A DNA stretch of 64,000 nt, from positions 8,044-72,043 of the forward strand of contig DASVPR010000033.1 of assembly GCA_036389485.1 (NCBI GenBank), given 5' to 3'. Under the pieces are notes generated by a model. The model searched no databases. It saw nothing but the letters and a program-made list of their open reading frames with translations, and was not told the origin of the DNA. This DNA is from CADCVT01 sp036389485. GTDB lineage: Bacteria; Actinomycetota; Thermoleophilia; Solirubrobacterales; Solirubrobacteraceae. Position 1 is the stretch's first letter. Every line of letters starts with the position of its first letter. Positions 43,759 to 52,380 of the stretch are shown here, in pieces. A program made the position numbers and the translations under genes.

Positions 43759-44379
43759 TTACTTGGAGTACAGCTCGACGATGAGCTGCTCCTGCACCGG
43801 GGCGGCGATCTCCCGGCGCTCAGGCTTGCGCAGCACCTTGGCGGTGAGCGCGTCGTGGTCGGCCTGCAACCACGCCGGCACCTGTGCGGTGAGCTCGGTG
43901 GCGTCCCGGATCACGGGCTCGGCGGGGGTGCCGGCCTTGACCGCGATGACGTCGCCTTCGCGCACCTGATAGCTGGGGATGTCGACCCGGCGCCCGTTCA
44001 CGGTCCAGTGACCGTGGCGGATGAGCTGGCGGGCCTGGCGGCGCGAGCCGGCGAAGCCGAGGCGCACGAGGACGTTGTCCAGCCGGCTCTCGAGCATCGT
44101 CAGCAGGTTCTCGCCCGTGATGCCGGGCTGGCGCGACGCCTTCTCGTAGTAGTTGCGGAACTGCTTCTCCAGCACGCCGTAGTAGCGGCGGGCCTTCTGC
44201 TTCTCGCGGAGCTGCACGCGGTACTCGCTCTGCTTCTGGCGGCCACGGCCGTGCTCGCCCGGCGGGTACGCGCGGCGCTCGACGCCGCACTTGTCGGTGA
44301 GGCAGCGCTCGCCCTTGAGGAACAGCTTCTGCCCCTCGCGGCGGCACTGCTTGCACTGTGCTCCGGTATCTCGTGCCAT
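43759..44379 (-). CDS. rpsD: 30S ribosomal protein S4
   Basis: A 206-residue S4 with an N-terminal zinc-type CKQC...C...C region, the S4 RNA-binding domain SRLDNVLVRLGFAGSRRQARQLIRHGH and typical C-terminus. In other bacteria S4 represses its own operon. ATG overlaps the rpsK stop (ATGA). Confidence 0.98.
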   Translation of the reverse strand: MARDTGAQCKQCRREGQKLFLKGERCLTDKCGVERRAYPPGEHGRGRQKQSEYRVQLREKQKARRYYGVLEKQFRNYYEKASRQPGITGENLLTMLESRLDNVLVRLGFAGSRRQARQLIRHGHWTVNGRRVDIPSYQVREGDVIAVKAGTPAEPVIRDATELTAQVPAWLQADHDALTAKVLRKPERREIAAPVQEQLIVELYSK

Positions 44380-44777
44380 CAGACGCGCCGCCGCTTGCGG
44401 GGACGGCACCCGTTGTGGGCCTGCGGGGTCACGTCGCGCACGCCGGTCACCTCGAGCCCGGCCGCCTGGAGCGACCGGATCGCGGTCTCGCGGCCGGAGC
44501 CGGGACCCTTGACGTAGACCTCCACCTTCTGGAGGCCCTGCTCGATGCCCTTGCGGGCCGCTGAGTCGGCGGTCACCTGCGCGGCGAACGGCGTCGACTT
44601 GCGGGACCCCTTGAAGCCGGCCCCGCCGGCGGACTCCCACGCGATGACGTTCCCCTCGCGGTCGGTGAGCGACACGATCGTGTTGTTGAACGAGGTCTTG
44701 ATGTGGGCCTGGCCCACCGGGATGTTCTTCTTCGGCTTGCGGCGGCCGCGCTGCGGGCGGCGGGGAGCGGGACTCAT
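44379..44777 (-). CDS. rpsK: 30S ribosomal protein S11
   Basis: A 132-residue S11: AHIKTSFNNTIVSLTDREGNVIAW near residue 24, then GPGSGRETAIRSLQAAG and C-terminal TPQAHNGCRPRKRRRV. Abuts rpsM without a gap and overlaps rpsD. Confidence 0.99.
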   Translation of the reverse strand: MSPAPRRPQRGRRKPKKNIPVGQAHIKTSFNNTIVSLTDREGNVIAWESAGGAGFKGSRKSTPFAAQVTADSAARKGIEQGLQKVEVYVKGPGSGRETAIRSLQAAGLEVTGVRDVTPQAHNGCRPRKRRRV

Positions 44778-45161
44778 CTACTTCTTGGTCGCCTTCTTCT
44801 TTCCGGCGACCTGCATGCGCTTCGGGCCCTTCCGCGTGCGCGCGTTGGTCTTGGTGTTCTGGCCGCGGACCGGCAGGCCGCGCCGGTGGCGCAGGCCGCG
44901 GTAGCAGCCGATCTCCATGAGCCGCTTGACGTTCTGGGAGCGCTCGCGGCGCAGGTCGCCCTCGACGGTCAGCTCGCTGTCGATCGTGTCGCGGAGCTTG
45001 CCGATCTCGTCCTCGGTCAGGTCGCGCACGTACGTGTCCGGGTCGACGCCCGACTTCTTCAGGAGGTCGTTGGCGGTCGACCGGCCGATGCCGTAGATGT
45101 ACGTCAGGCCGATCTCGGCACGCTTGTTGAGCGGGATGTTGATGCCGGCGATGCGTGCCAT
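44778..45161 (-). CDS. rpsM: 30S ribosomal protein S13
   Basis: A 127-residue S13: MARIAGINIPLNKRAEIGLTYIYGIG at the N-terminus, helix-two-turn-helix middle and C-terminal RGLRHRRGLPVRGQNTKTNARTRKG with a Lys-rich end. Follows rpmJ by 4 bp. Confidence 0.99.
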   Translation of the reverse strand: MARIAGINIPLNKRAEIGLTYIYGIGRSTANDLLKKSGVDPDTYVRDLTEDEIGKLRDTIDSELTVEGDLRRERSQNVKRLMEIGCYRGLRHRRGLPVRGQNTKTNARTRKGPKRMQVAGKKKATKK

Positions 45162-45165
45162 GGCT

Positions 45166-45279
45166 CTAGCCCTGCCTCTGCTTGTGACGCGGGTTGGAGC
45201 AGATCACGAGGATCGCGCCGTGGCGGCGGATGATCTTGCACTTCTCGCACATCGGCTTGACCGACGGTCGAACCTTCAC
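45166..45279 (-). CDS. rpmJ: 50S ribosomal protein L36
   Basis: A 37-residue zinc-containing L36: MKVRPSVKPMCEKCKIIRRH, then CSNPRHKQRQG, with the CxxC...CxxxxH ligands. GTG start 45279 preceded by AAAGG. infA, which normally sits just upstream, is absent; the gene begins about 95 bp downstream of the SARP-like regulator. The 45280-45374 gap presumably holds a promoter for the alpha operon, but no clear hexamers were seen. Confidence 0.96.
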   Translation of the reverse strand: MKVRPSVKPMCEKCKIIRRHGAILVICSNPRHKQRQG

Positions 45280-45374
45280 TGAAGCCTTTCGGACGACGGG
45301 GGAAGAGGATGCGCGCAGGCCGGTGAGGCCGCACAGGCGCGACCGCTCAGGTTAGCACGCCCCTGAGCAGGGTC

Positions 45375-48300
45375 TCAGGTACGCCTGACGCCGCTCCGGG
45401 AGAGCTTACGCCGCGCCGCGGCGAGGTGCTCCTCGGCCTCCCCGGGGGTGAGGAAGAGGGCCTGCGCGATGGCGAGCGCGTCGCCGCCCTGGTGGTCCAG
45501 CGCGGCCACCCGGCGCTCGAGGGAGGTGAGGGTGGCGGGGGCCTCGGCGTCGGCCTCGGCGCCGGCGGCGTGGAGCCTCGCCGCCAGCGGGATCGCCCCG
45601 CACTCGTCGGCGAGCCGGAGCGCGCGGGCGAGGGCGCGCCCATCGCCGGTCAGCGTCCCCAGGGCCGCCAGCGCGTGGGCGAGCTCGAGCTTCGCGAGCG
45701 ACCCGTCGAGGACGCCGACCGCCTCCCGGAGGCGGTCGGCGTTGCCCTCGGCGGCGCCGAGGACCCGCAGCGTCCGCCCGACCGCGCCCGGCGAGCCCCA
45801 GCGCTTCGCGTAGCCGAGGTCCTCCCACGCGAGCGCCACCGCCTCGTCGTTGCGGCCGAGCGCGGCGAGCGCCTGCACGCGGGCCGACCGCCAGCGCACC
45901 CAGGCGGGGTTCTCGATCGGGCCGGGCGCGGCGGCCAGCTCGTCGGTCGCCGCGGCGGCGCGGGCCGGGTCGCCCTCCGCGAGCGCGAGCTGCGCGCGGG
46001 CGGTGAGGAGGAAGGTCCGCAGGTCGCTGCCCCGCGGGGGCTCGACGGCGCCTTCGACGAGCGTGCGGACGCCGCCGACGTCGCCGCGCTCGAGCAGCGT
46101 CTCGGCGGCCAGGCCGACGGTGTACGCGCGCACCTCCGGCCCGAGGCCCCACAGGACCTGGCCGGCGATCGCCTCGCGCAGCGCCGCCTCGGCCTCGACC
46201 AGCTCGCCCCGGCGCCCGAGCGCCCATCCCCGCCACATGTCGATCGGGACCTTGACCATCGCCGAGCCGCCGCGGTGCGCGAGCGTGCGCAGGCGCTCCC
46301 ACGGGGCGAGCGAGTGCTCGTGGTCGGCCATGCCGAGCACGCTCGCGGCGGCGCTCAGCAGGAGCGCGGGGTCGCGCGCGATGAGCCTGTCGCCGTGGAG
46401 CGCGCGGAGCGCGAGGTCGACGCAGCGGCCCGCCGGGCCGTCGCTGACCGCCCACTGCCAGGCGGTCGCGGCCAGGAGCATCTTGGCGCCGCCGTCGTCG
46501 CGCTCCGGCGGCCGCTCGCGCAGCTCCGCGAACCGCGCGCTCGTGTCCGCGACGCCGAACCAGTACGCGGTGAAGATGCCGAGCGCCTCGATGCCGTCGC
46601 GCTCGTCCTCCAGCTCGGGCGGCAGCTCGCGGAGCGCCGCCTCCATGACGTCGAGCAGCTCGGCGGCGGCGCCCGCGAAGAACAGCGTCCACATCAGCGA
46701 GCCGGTCGCGAACGCGCGCTCGCGCGGATCGGACAGCGCCTCGTGCGCGGCGCGCAGGTGCTCGACGGCCGCGGCGGCGTCGACCTCCCGCTCGACCTCG
46801 CCGAGCTCGAGGAGCAGCGCGGGCCGCTCGGTCTCCGGCGGCGGCTCGGCCAGCGCGCGGCGCAGGTGCGCGAGCGCGCTGTCGAGCGCGCCGCGCCGCA
46901 GCGCCTCCCGCCCCGCCCGGTGCAGGACATCCGCCGCCCACGGGTCGCCGCGCGGCGGCACGACCAGGAGGTGCAGCGCGACGTCGCCGGCCGGCGCGCC
47001 GCGGTCGGCGAGCATCCGCGCGGCCCGCGCGTGCCGCGCCTCGCGCTCGGTCGGCGCCAGCGCGTCGTACACGGCCGCGCGCACGAGGGGATGCACGAAC
47101 CCGAGCTGCGCCTCGGGCCGCAGGATGTCCGCCCGGACCAGGGCCGCGACCGCGTCCGCGGCCTCGTCCTCGGGAAGGCCCGCCAGCGCCGCCACCGCCG
47201 GAAGCCGCGCACCCTCGCCGAGCACCGCCACGGCTCGGGCGACCTCCACCGCGCCGCCGCCACCACCCACGCCCGCTCCGGCCGCGCCCACTGCGCCCCC
47301 GCCGACTCCGGCGGAGCCGCCTCCCGCCGCGCCCGCTCCGGCCGCGCCCCCTCCGCCCGAGCCGGCTCCGCCCGAGCCGGCTCCGCCCGCGCCCCCTCCG
47401 CCCCCCGCCTCGAGCCTCGCGAGCCGCGTGAGGACCGACCTCGACACCGCGCGGGCTCCCACCTCCGCGACCGTCTGCGCCGCCGCCGCGACGGGCGCGA
47501 CCCCGTCCTCGCACAGCGCGGCGAGGAGGCGGCGGAGCAGGAGGGGGTTGCCGCCGGTCGCGTCGTGGCAAGCGGCGGTGAAGGCATCGTCGGGCTGGGC
47601 GCCGAGCGCGGCCGCGGCGAGGCGCGCGACCGCCTCGCGGCTGAGCGGCCCCGGCCGGATCGAGCTCGTCGCCGGGTCGCGCAGCAGCTCGTCGAGCAGC
47701 GCCTGGTCGGTCGGCGCCTCGCCCGTGCGGAGGGTCGCCGCGACCAGGAGCGGGACGCCCTCGAGCCGCCGCGCGAGGTAGACGAGGAAGCGCAGCGACG
47801 CCGGATCGCACCACTGGAGGTCGTCCACCGCGAGCACCGTCGCGCGCTCGGCGGCCAGCCCGACCGCGAGCCAGTACAGCCCGTGGAGCGCCGCGAAGGA
47901 CGCGTCTCCCTCCGCTCCGGCATCGCCGAACACGGCGGCCGCCGGGGCCGCGGCCCCGCGCAGCAGCGCCGCGCGCCGCTCGTCGCCGACCAGCTCGGCC
48001 TCGAACAGCTGCCGCACGACGCCGAACGCGAAGTCGCGCTCGAGCTCGCCCGCGCGCGCCGCGAGCACCCGCCGGCCCCGCTCGGCCGCCGCGCGCCGCG
48101 CCTCGCCGAGCAGCTCGGTCTTGCCGACGCCGGCGGGGCCCTCGATGACGAGCACGCCGCCGGCGGAGGGGTCGGAGTCGAGGACCGCCGCGAGGGAGGC
48201 GAGCTCCCGCTCGCGCTCGACGAGGGTGGGGGGAGGCGCGGCGGTGGGAGGAGGGGCCGTGCCGGCGGGAAGTGCCGCTCCAAAGGGAGCGGGAGGCGGG

Positions 48301-49025
48301 GGCGCGGGGGGCGTGCGGAGGAGCGCCTCGTGGCGGGCGGCGAGCGCGGGGCCGGGCGCGGCGCCGAGCTCGTCGCGCAGGAGCGTCCGGGCGTCGTCGT
48401 ACACGAGGAGCGCCTCGGCGACGTTGCCGCGGGCGGCGAGGGCGTCCATGAGGACCGCACGGGCGGACTCGCGGAACGGGGCCGCCTCGACCGCGGCGCG
48501 CGCGGCGTGCTCGGCCGGCGCGAGCTCCTCGCCTCCGAGCTCGACGCCGATCCGGGCGAGCAGCTCGAGCGCCTCGACGCGCAGGTCGGCGAGTTGCGCG
48601 CGCAGCGGCTCGATCCACTCCGCCTCGAGCCCGGGCAGCAGCCCGCGCTCCGCGATCGCGCGCGCGGCGCTCGCCGGACCCCACGCCTGCGCCCACGCAC
48701 CCGACCGAACGGCGGCGCGGGCGCGCTCGATCCCGTCAGCGGCGACCTCCCAGTCGACCCACGCGTCGTCCGGAAGCAGCAGCCGCAGCTCGCCGCGACC
48801 CGCCAGCCGCCCCTCGCCCAGCGCCTTGCGCAACCGCGACAGGACCGGCGCGACCTCCGCCGTCCCGGCCGCCTCGGCGAGCTCGTCGCGCGTGACCGGC
48901 CGCGCCCGGTGCAGCACGAGGTACGCGAAGAGCAGCCGCCCCCGCCGCCCCGGCAGGCGCGCGCCGAGCGCCTCGCCGTCCCACTCGACCGCGAGCGCTC
49001 CGCACAGCTGCACCCGCGCCGCCAT
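45375..49025 (-). CDS. SARP/BTAD-family transcriptional regulator with AAA-type ATPase and TPR-like region
   Basis: A 1216-residue AfsR/SARP-like regulator. Residues 1-100 form an OmpR-like winged helix (LCGALAVEWDGEALGARLPGRRGRLLF) and 100-245 the BTAD domain (PFRESARAVLMDALAARGN, VYDDARTLLRDELGAAPG). An AAA_16-type ATPase follows with Walker A GPAGVGKTE near 295 and Walker B VLAVDDLQWCDP near 400. A Gly/Ala linker of about 50 residues lies near 535-590, then helical TPR-like repeats. The C-terminal 60 residues (LTSLERRVAALDHQGGDALAIAQALF) look like a degenerate LuxR helix-turn-helix. It lies inside the ribosomal superoperon. Target genes unknown. Confidence 0.87.
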   Translation of the reverse strand: MAARVQLCGALAVEWDGEALGARLPGRRGRLLFAYLVLHRARPVTRDELAEAAGTAEVAPVLSRLRKALGEGRLAGRGELRLLLPDDAWVDWEVAADGIERARAAVRSGAWAQAWGPASAARAIAERGLLPGLEAEWIEPLRAQLADLRVEALELLARIGVELGGEELAPAEHAARAAVEAAPFRESARAVLMDALAARGNVAEALLVYDDARTLLRDELGAAPGPALAARHEALLRTPPAPPPPAPFGAALPAGTAPPPTAAPPPTLVERERELASLAAVLDSDPSAGGVLVIEGPAGVGKTELLGEARRAAAERGRRVLAARAGELERDFAFGVVRQLFEAELVGDERRAALLRGAAAPAAAVFGDAGAEGDASFAALHGLYWLAVGLAAERATVLAVDDLQWCDPASLRFLVYLARRLEGVPLLVAATLRTGEAPTDQALLDELLRDPATSSIRPGPLSREAVARLAAAALGAQPDDAFTAACHDATGGNPLLLRRLLAALCEDGVAPVAAAAQTVAEVGARAVSRSVLTRLARLEAGGGGGAGGAGSGGAGSGGGGAAGAGAAGGGSAGVGGGAVGAAGAGVGGGGGAVEVARAVAVLGEGARLPAVAALAGLPEDEAADAVAALVRADILRPEAQLGFVHPLVRAAVYDALAPTEREARHARAARMLADRGAPAGDVALHLLVVPPRGDPWAADVLHRAGREALRRGALDSALAHLRRALAEPPPETERPALLLELGEVEREVDAAAAVEHLRAAHEALSDPRERAFATGSLMWTLFFAGAAAELLDVMEAALRELPPELEDERDGIEALGIFTAYWFGVADTSARFAELRERPPERDDGGAKMLLAATAWQWAVSDGPAGRCVDLALRALHGDRLIARDPALLLSAAASVLGMADHEHSLAPWERLRTLAHRGGSAMVKVPIDMWRGWALGRRGELVEAEAALREAIAGQVLWGLGPEVRAYTVGLAAETLLERGDVGGVRTLVEGAVEPPRGSDLRTFLLTARAQLALAEGDPARAAAATDELAAAPGPIENPAWVRWRSARVQALAALGRNDEAVALAWEDLGYAKRWGSPGAVGRTLRVLGAAEGNADRLREAVGVLDGSLAKLELAHALAALGTLTGDGRALARALRLADECGAIPLAARLHAAGAEADAEAPATLTSLERRVAALDHQGGDALAIAQALFLTPGEAEEHLAAARRKLSRSGVRRT

Positions 49026-49040
49026 GCGCGCAAGCTATCC

Positions 49041-49072
49041 GGCGGGGGCCGCGGCGCACCACGGCCCCCGCC
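49041..49072. terminator. Strong GC hairpin between secreted-protein gene and regulator
   Basis: GGCGGGGGCCG (49041-49051) pairs perfectly with CGGCCCCCGCC (49062-49072) around a 10-nt loop. It follows the stop of the secreted-protein gene (minus strand) and precedes the regulator start by 15 bp. There is no T-run, so it may be a terminator/attenuator or simply a structured leader. Confidence 0.55.
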
Positions 49073-49082
49073 GGCGCGGCCC

Positions 49083-50090
49083 CTAGCCGATCAGCCGGAG
49101 CGAGCGCTGGAACCCGAGGAGGAAGGCGCAGCCGCCCTTCCTCACCCAGCGCGTGTTGCCGGTGTGATGCCCCGTGTTGAACCCCCGCGCGACCGACCGG
49201 TCGTAGTACACGCGCGTGGTCGGCACGAACGGAAGCAGGACGTCCGGCACCCCGACGGGGATGAACCGGTCCAGCACCTTGCAGAAGATCTTGTTGCTGA
49301 ACTTCGCGTAGGCGCTGGAGAACGCGCGCGAGCACGTGTACCCCAGCCGCTTGTTGGCCCCGTCCTCGTACCAGCCCGTCTGCTCCAGCCAGTCCTTCGA
49401 CATCGAGCTGCTCGCCGCGCGGACGCAGCCGGACGGGCCCTCGTGGGTCCAGTTCAGCTGCTGCCACACGTCGTTGACGTGGAGGTAGATCGGGTCCGAG
49501 TGCCACACGTGGTACTCGAGCGCCTGGTTGAGGAAGTCCCGCCCCGGCGAGATGGACGACGTGCCCGCGGACGCGTCGTAGCCGGGCGTCGGCGGGTCAC
49601 CCACGCCCACCTCCGGCGTCATCTCGTCCTGGACGGCCCACGAGTCCGGCGCCTCCTCGTCGATGGTCCGCGTCGCCTCGTCGGGGCCCGGGGCGGCCGC
49701 GGCAGCGGCGCGCTCCGTGTCCCACCGCGCGACGACGTCGGCGGGCGGCACCCCGGTCTCGACGATCTCGAGGCAGCCCTCGCGGGCGACGGCCCGCGTC
49801 CTGGACATGACGACCGGACGGTCGCGCGTGACCACGAGCGGCTTCGTCTCGTACGCGCAGCCTCCGTCGGCCTCGGCGACCCCCGCCACCGACGTGAACC
49901 GAGCACGCGAGAGCGGGTACTCGGCGGCGAATCCCTGCCAGCCCTTCAGCTGCGGGGCGTCGAGCGAGTCGGCCCGCTTCACCGCGGAGAGCGCGCGCTG
50001 AGGCGAGACCGCGGCCGCCGCGCTCGAAGGCGCGACGGCGGTCGTGACGACGGCTGCCGCGGACAGCAGCGCTGCGGTGCGGGCCCTCAT
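49083..50090 (-). CDS. Secreted protein of unknown function (Cys-containing)
   Basis: A 335-residue exported protein. The signal peptide is MRARTAALLSAAAVVTTAVA with an AAAA cleavage region near residue 27. The mature part contains six cysteines, a Trp/Tyr-rich middle (YHVWHSDPIYLHVNDVWQQL, WTHEGPSGCVRAASSSM) and C-terminal GGCAFLLGFQRSLRLIG. No family recognised. ATG 50090 overlaps the stop of the preceding secreted-protein gene (ATGA), so the pair is co-translated. Confidence 0.75.
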   Translation of the reverse strand: MRARTAALLSAAAVVTTAVAPSSAAAAVSPQRALSAVKRADSLDAPQLKGWQGFAAEYPLSRARFTSVAGVAEADGGCAYETKPLVVTRDRPVVMSRTRAVAREGCLEIVETGVPPADVVARWDTERAAAAAAPGPDEATRTIDEEAPDSWAVQDEMTPEVGVGDPPTPGYDASAGTSSISPGRDFLNQALEYHVWHSDPIYLHVNDVWQQLNWTHEGPSGCVRAASSSMSKDWLEQTGWYEDGANKRLGYTCSRAFSSAYAKFSNKIFCKVLDRFIPVGVPDVLLPFVPTTRVYYDRSVARGFNTGHHTGNTRWVRKGGCAFLLGFQRSLRLIG

Positions 50091-50815
50091 GGCTTCCACC
50101 ACGCCCCGCCGGACGGCTTCCAGTTGAACGAGTCCCACGGGTCGCCGAACCCGGGGATGTCGAACGCCGTGTTGTAGGCGCAGATGATGAAGAACTGCGA
50201 CGACTCACACGACCGCGGGTAGTTGTTCACCCAGTACGCGGTCGCGACCGCCATCCACTGGCCCTGCATGTTGCCGTGGAGGTCCCAGCCGTAGCAGCAG
50301 TCCCACTTGTCGGCGTCGCAGTGGTTGTTGCCTGTGACGGAGTGCTGCATCGTCCGCTGGTCGGGACGGTTCGGGAAGTAGACCCGGATCTCGCACCACG
50401 AGTTCGTGACCAGCGGCGGGCAGTCGACCTTGTGCCGGCCGTGGACCCACCACCGGTTGTTGGCGCCGTCCTCCGGCGCGTCGCGCCGGCCGAAGCCCGT
50501 GCACGAGAGGCCGCCGCTGTCGTGCGCGCCGACGCTCGTCAGGTTGAGGACGTTGCCGCCGCTGTAGTCCGCCAGCGCGGCGGACCCGGCGCCCTCGCCG
50601 AGGTGCTGCACCTTGCGCTCGAGCTCGTCGAGGGAGACCCCGGCGGCCTGCTCGAGCGCCGCGGTCGAGATGCCGAGCCGGTCGGCCATCTCCTGGCCGG
50701 TCGGGGCGTCCTGCGCGGCAGCCGGCGCGGCGAGGACGCCGAGCGCGAGCAGCAGGCACGCGAGGGTACGGGGAACAGAGGGCCGCCACCGGGCGGCGCG
50801 TGCGACGTGACGCAT
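50087..50815 (-). CDS. Cys-rich secreted protein of unknown function
   Basis: A 242-residue exported protein. Signal peptide with Arg-rich start and hydrophobic LACLLLALGVLAAPAAAQ. A helical stretch (GQEMADRLGISTAALEQAAG) follows, then a mature Cys/Trp-rich domain with eight cysteines (NSWCEIRVYFPNR, NNHCDADKWDCCYGWDLHG, SCESSQFFIICAYN). No known fold recognised. ATG 50815 has GGAG five bases upstream, so the longer reading frame is rejected. First gene of a two-gene secreted unit; 50816-50921 separates it from map and is locally AT-richer. Confidence 0.75.
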   Translation of the reverse strand: MRHVARAARWRPSVPRTLACLLLALGVLAAPAAAQDAPTGQEMADRLGISTAALEQAAGVSLDELERKVQHLGEGAGSAALADYSGGNVLNLTSVGAHDSGGLSCTGFGRRDAPEDGANNRWWVHGRHKVDCPPLVTNSWCEIRVYFPNRPDQRTMQHSVTGNNHCDADKWDCCYGWDLHGNMQGQWMAVATAYWVNNYPRSCESSQFFIICAYNTAFDIPGFGDPWDSFNWKPSGGAWWKP

Positions 50816-50921
50816 CGCGACTCCAGACGTTCGCGTGGGGCCCCCAGCAGGCCCCTTCGAACGCAAGAACGAATCGCACGCCTAGTGTGTGACAGATTCT
50901 TTAGCGGTGCAGGAAGCCCGG

Positions 50922-51698
50922 CTACGCGGCAGCCGTCACACCGATGTGCTCATGCCACGGGGTGAGGATTCGCGGACCATCCGCGGTCACCGCCACCGTG
51001 AACTCGAAATGGGCCGCGAGCGACCCGTCCTGGGAGTAGATCGCCCAGTGGTCGTCGCCCATCCGGACCGCGTGGCGCCCGGCGGTGACCATCGGCTCGA
51101 TCGCCAGCACCATGCCCTCCTCGAGCTTCGGCCCACTCGACTCCGGCCCGAAGTTCGGGATCTGCGGGTCCTCGTGCATGTTGCGCCCGATCCCGTGGCC
51201 GACCAGCGACCGGACCACGCTCAACCCGTTGGACTCGACGTGCTGCTGCACGGCGTGCGAGACCGCGCCCAGACGATTGCCGGGCCGCGCCTGCTCGACC
51301 GCCTTGAACAGGGACTCCTTCGTGACGTCGAGGAGCTTGCGGGCCACGGGCAGCACGGGGTCGAGCGCGTAGGTGATGGCGGCGTCGGCGACCCAGCCGT
51401 CGTACGTGACCCCGATGTCGATCGAGATGACGTCGCCGCGACCCAGCCGGTACGCCCCCGGGATCCCGTGCACGACCATGTGGTTCGGCGACGCGCAGAT
51501 CGACCCGGGGAACCCGCGGTAGCCCTTGAACGACGGCTCCGCGCCCTGCGAGCGGATGAACCGCTCGGCGGCGGAGTCGAGCTCCTTCGTCGTCACGCCG
51601 ACGCGGATCTTCGACTCGAGCAGCCGGTGGCAGCGGACGAGGATGTCGCCCGCCGCGGCCATCTTGTCCAGCTCCGCGGGGGTCTTCTTGATGATCAA
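50922..51698 (-). CDS. map: Type I methionine aminopeptidase
   Basis: A 258-residue MetAP that removes the N-terminal Met of new proteins. Metal ligands lie in ISIDIGVTYDGWVADAAITY (two Asp), GHGIGRNMHEDPQIPNF (His), LAIEPMV (Glu) and a C-terminal Glu in AHFEFTVAV. TTG start at 51698, 7 bp after the adk stop. Usual spc-operon position after adk. Confidence 0.96.
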   Translation of the reverse strand: MIIKKTPAELDKMAAAGDILVRCHRLLESKIRVGVTTKELDSAAERFIRSQGAEPSFKGYRGFPGSICASPNHMVVHGIPGAYRLGRGDVISIDIGVTYDGWVADAAITYALDPVLPVARKLLDVTKESLFKAVEQARPGNRLGAVSHAVQQHVESNGLSVVRSLVGHGIGRNMHEDPQIPNFGPESSGPKLEEGMVLAIEPMVTAGRHAVRMGDDHWAIYSQDGSLAAHFEFTVAVTADGPRILTPWHEHIGVTAAA

Positions 51699-51705
51699 AG
51701 CGGTC

Positions 51706-52380
51706 TCAGATCTCGTCTTCGAGGCGCAGCGTCGCGATCGTCGCCCTGAGGTGGTCGTGGACCTCGGTCGGGTTGCGCGTGCCGTCGAAGCGCTTCAGCA
51801 CGCCTCGGTCCTCGTAGTAGCCGACGATCGGCTCCGTCTGCTCATGGTAGACCCGCAGCCGCTCCTCGACGACCTCGGGCTGGTCGTCGTCGCGCTGGAT
51901 GAGCTTCGACCCGTCGATGTCGCAGACGCCCTCGTGCTTCGGCGGGTTCGTCTCGACGTGGTAGACGTGCCCCTCCTTCGTGCAGACGCGCCGCCCGGTG
52001 ATCCGCCGCACGACCTCCTCGTCCGGCACGTCGATCAGCAGCGCCGCGTTCAGCCGCCGGTCGAGCTTCTCCATCGCCTTGTCCAGCGACTCGGCCTGGG
52101 CGACGTTGCGCGGGAAGCCGTCGAGCAGGAAGCCGTCGCGGCAGCGCTGCTCCTCGACGCACTCGAGGATCAGGTCGATGATCAGGTCGTCGGGGACGAG
52201 CCGGCCGGCGCTCATGTGCTCCTGGGCCTGCTTGCCGAGGTCCGTGCCGTCGGTGACCGCCGCGCGGAGCATGTTCCCCGTCGCGATGTAGGGAAGGTGG
52301 AAGTCCTCCTCGAGCCGCTCCGCCTGCGTCCCCTTCCCCGCCCCCGGCGGGCCGAGGAGGACGAGGTTCAGCTCGCTCAC
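51706..52380 (-). CDS. adk: Adenylate kinase
   Basis: A 224-residue long-form adenylate kinase (ATP + AMP to 2 ADP). P-loop GPPGAGKGTQ, AMP-binding ATGNMLRAAV and DGFPRNVAQAE, then a LID of the extended type, RRVCTKEGHVYHVETNPPKHEGVCDIDG in pieces. In that LID two of the four zinc cysteines seem replaced by Glu/Asp (CTKEG, CDIDG). GTG 52380 overlaps the secY stop (GTGA). Confidence 0.96.
   Translation of the reverse strand: MSELNLVLLGPPGAGKGTQAERLEEDFHLPYIATGNMLRAAVTDGTDLGKQAQEHMSAGRLVPDDLIIDLILECVEEQRCRDGFLLDGFPRNVAQAESLDKAMEKLDRRLNAALLIDVPDEEVVRRITGRRVCTKEGHVYHVETNPPKHEGVCDIDGSKLIQRDDDQPEVVEERLRVYHEQTEPIVGYYEDRGVLKRFDGTRNPTEVHDHLRATIATLRLEDEI

Noticed and set aside
45426..50177. Plus-strand 1583-codon open frame
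   Set aside because: It is antisense to the SARP-like regulator and the secreted-protein genes; composition is Arg/Gly/Leu shadow with no domain.
50816..50866. Upstream ATG at 50866 as start of the first secreted protein
   Set aside because: The internal ATG at 50815 has GGAG at the right distance and yields a standard signal peptide; the longer form does not.
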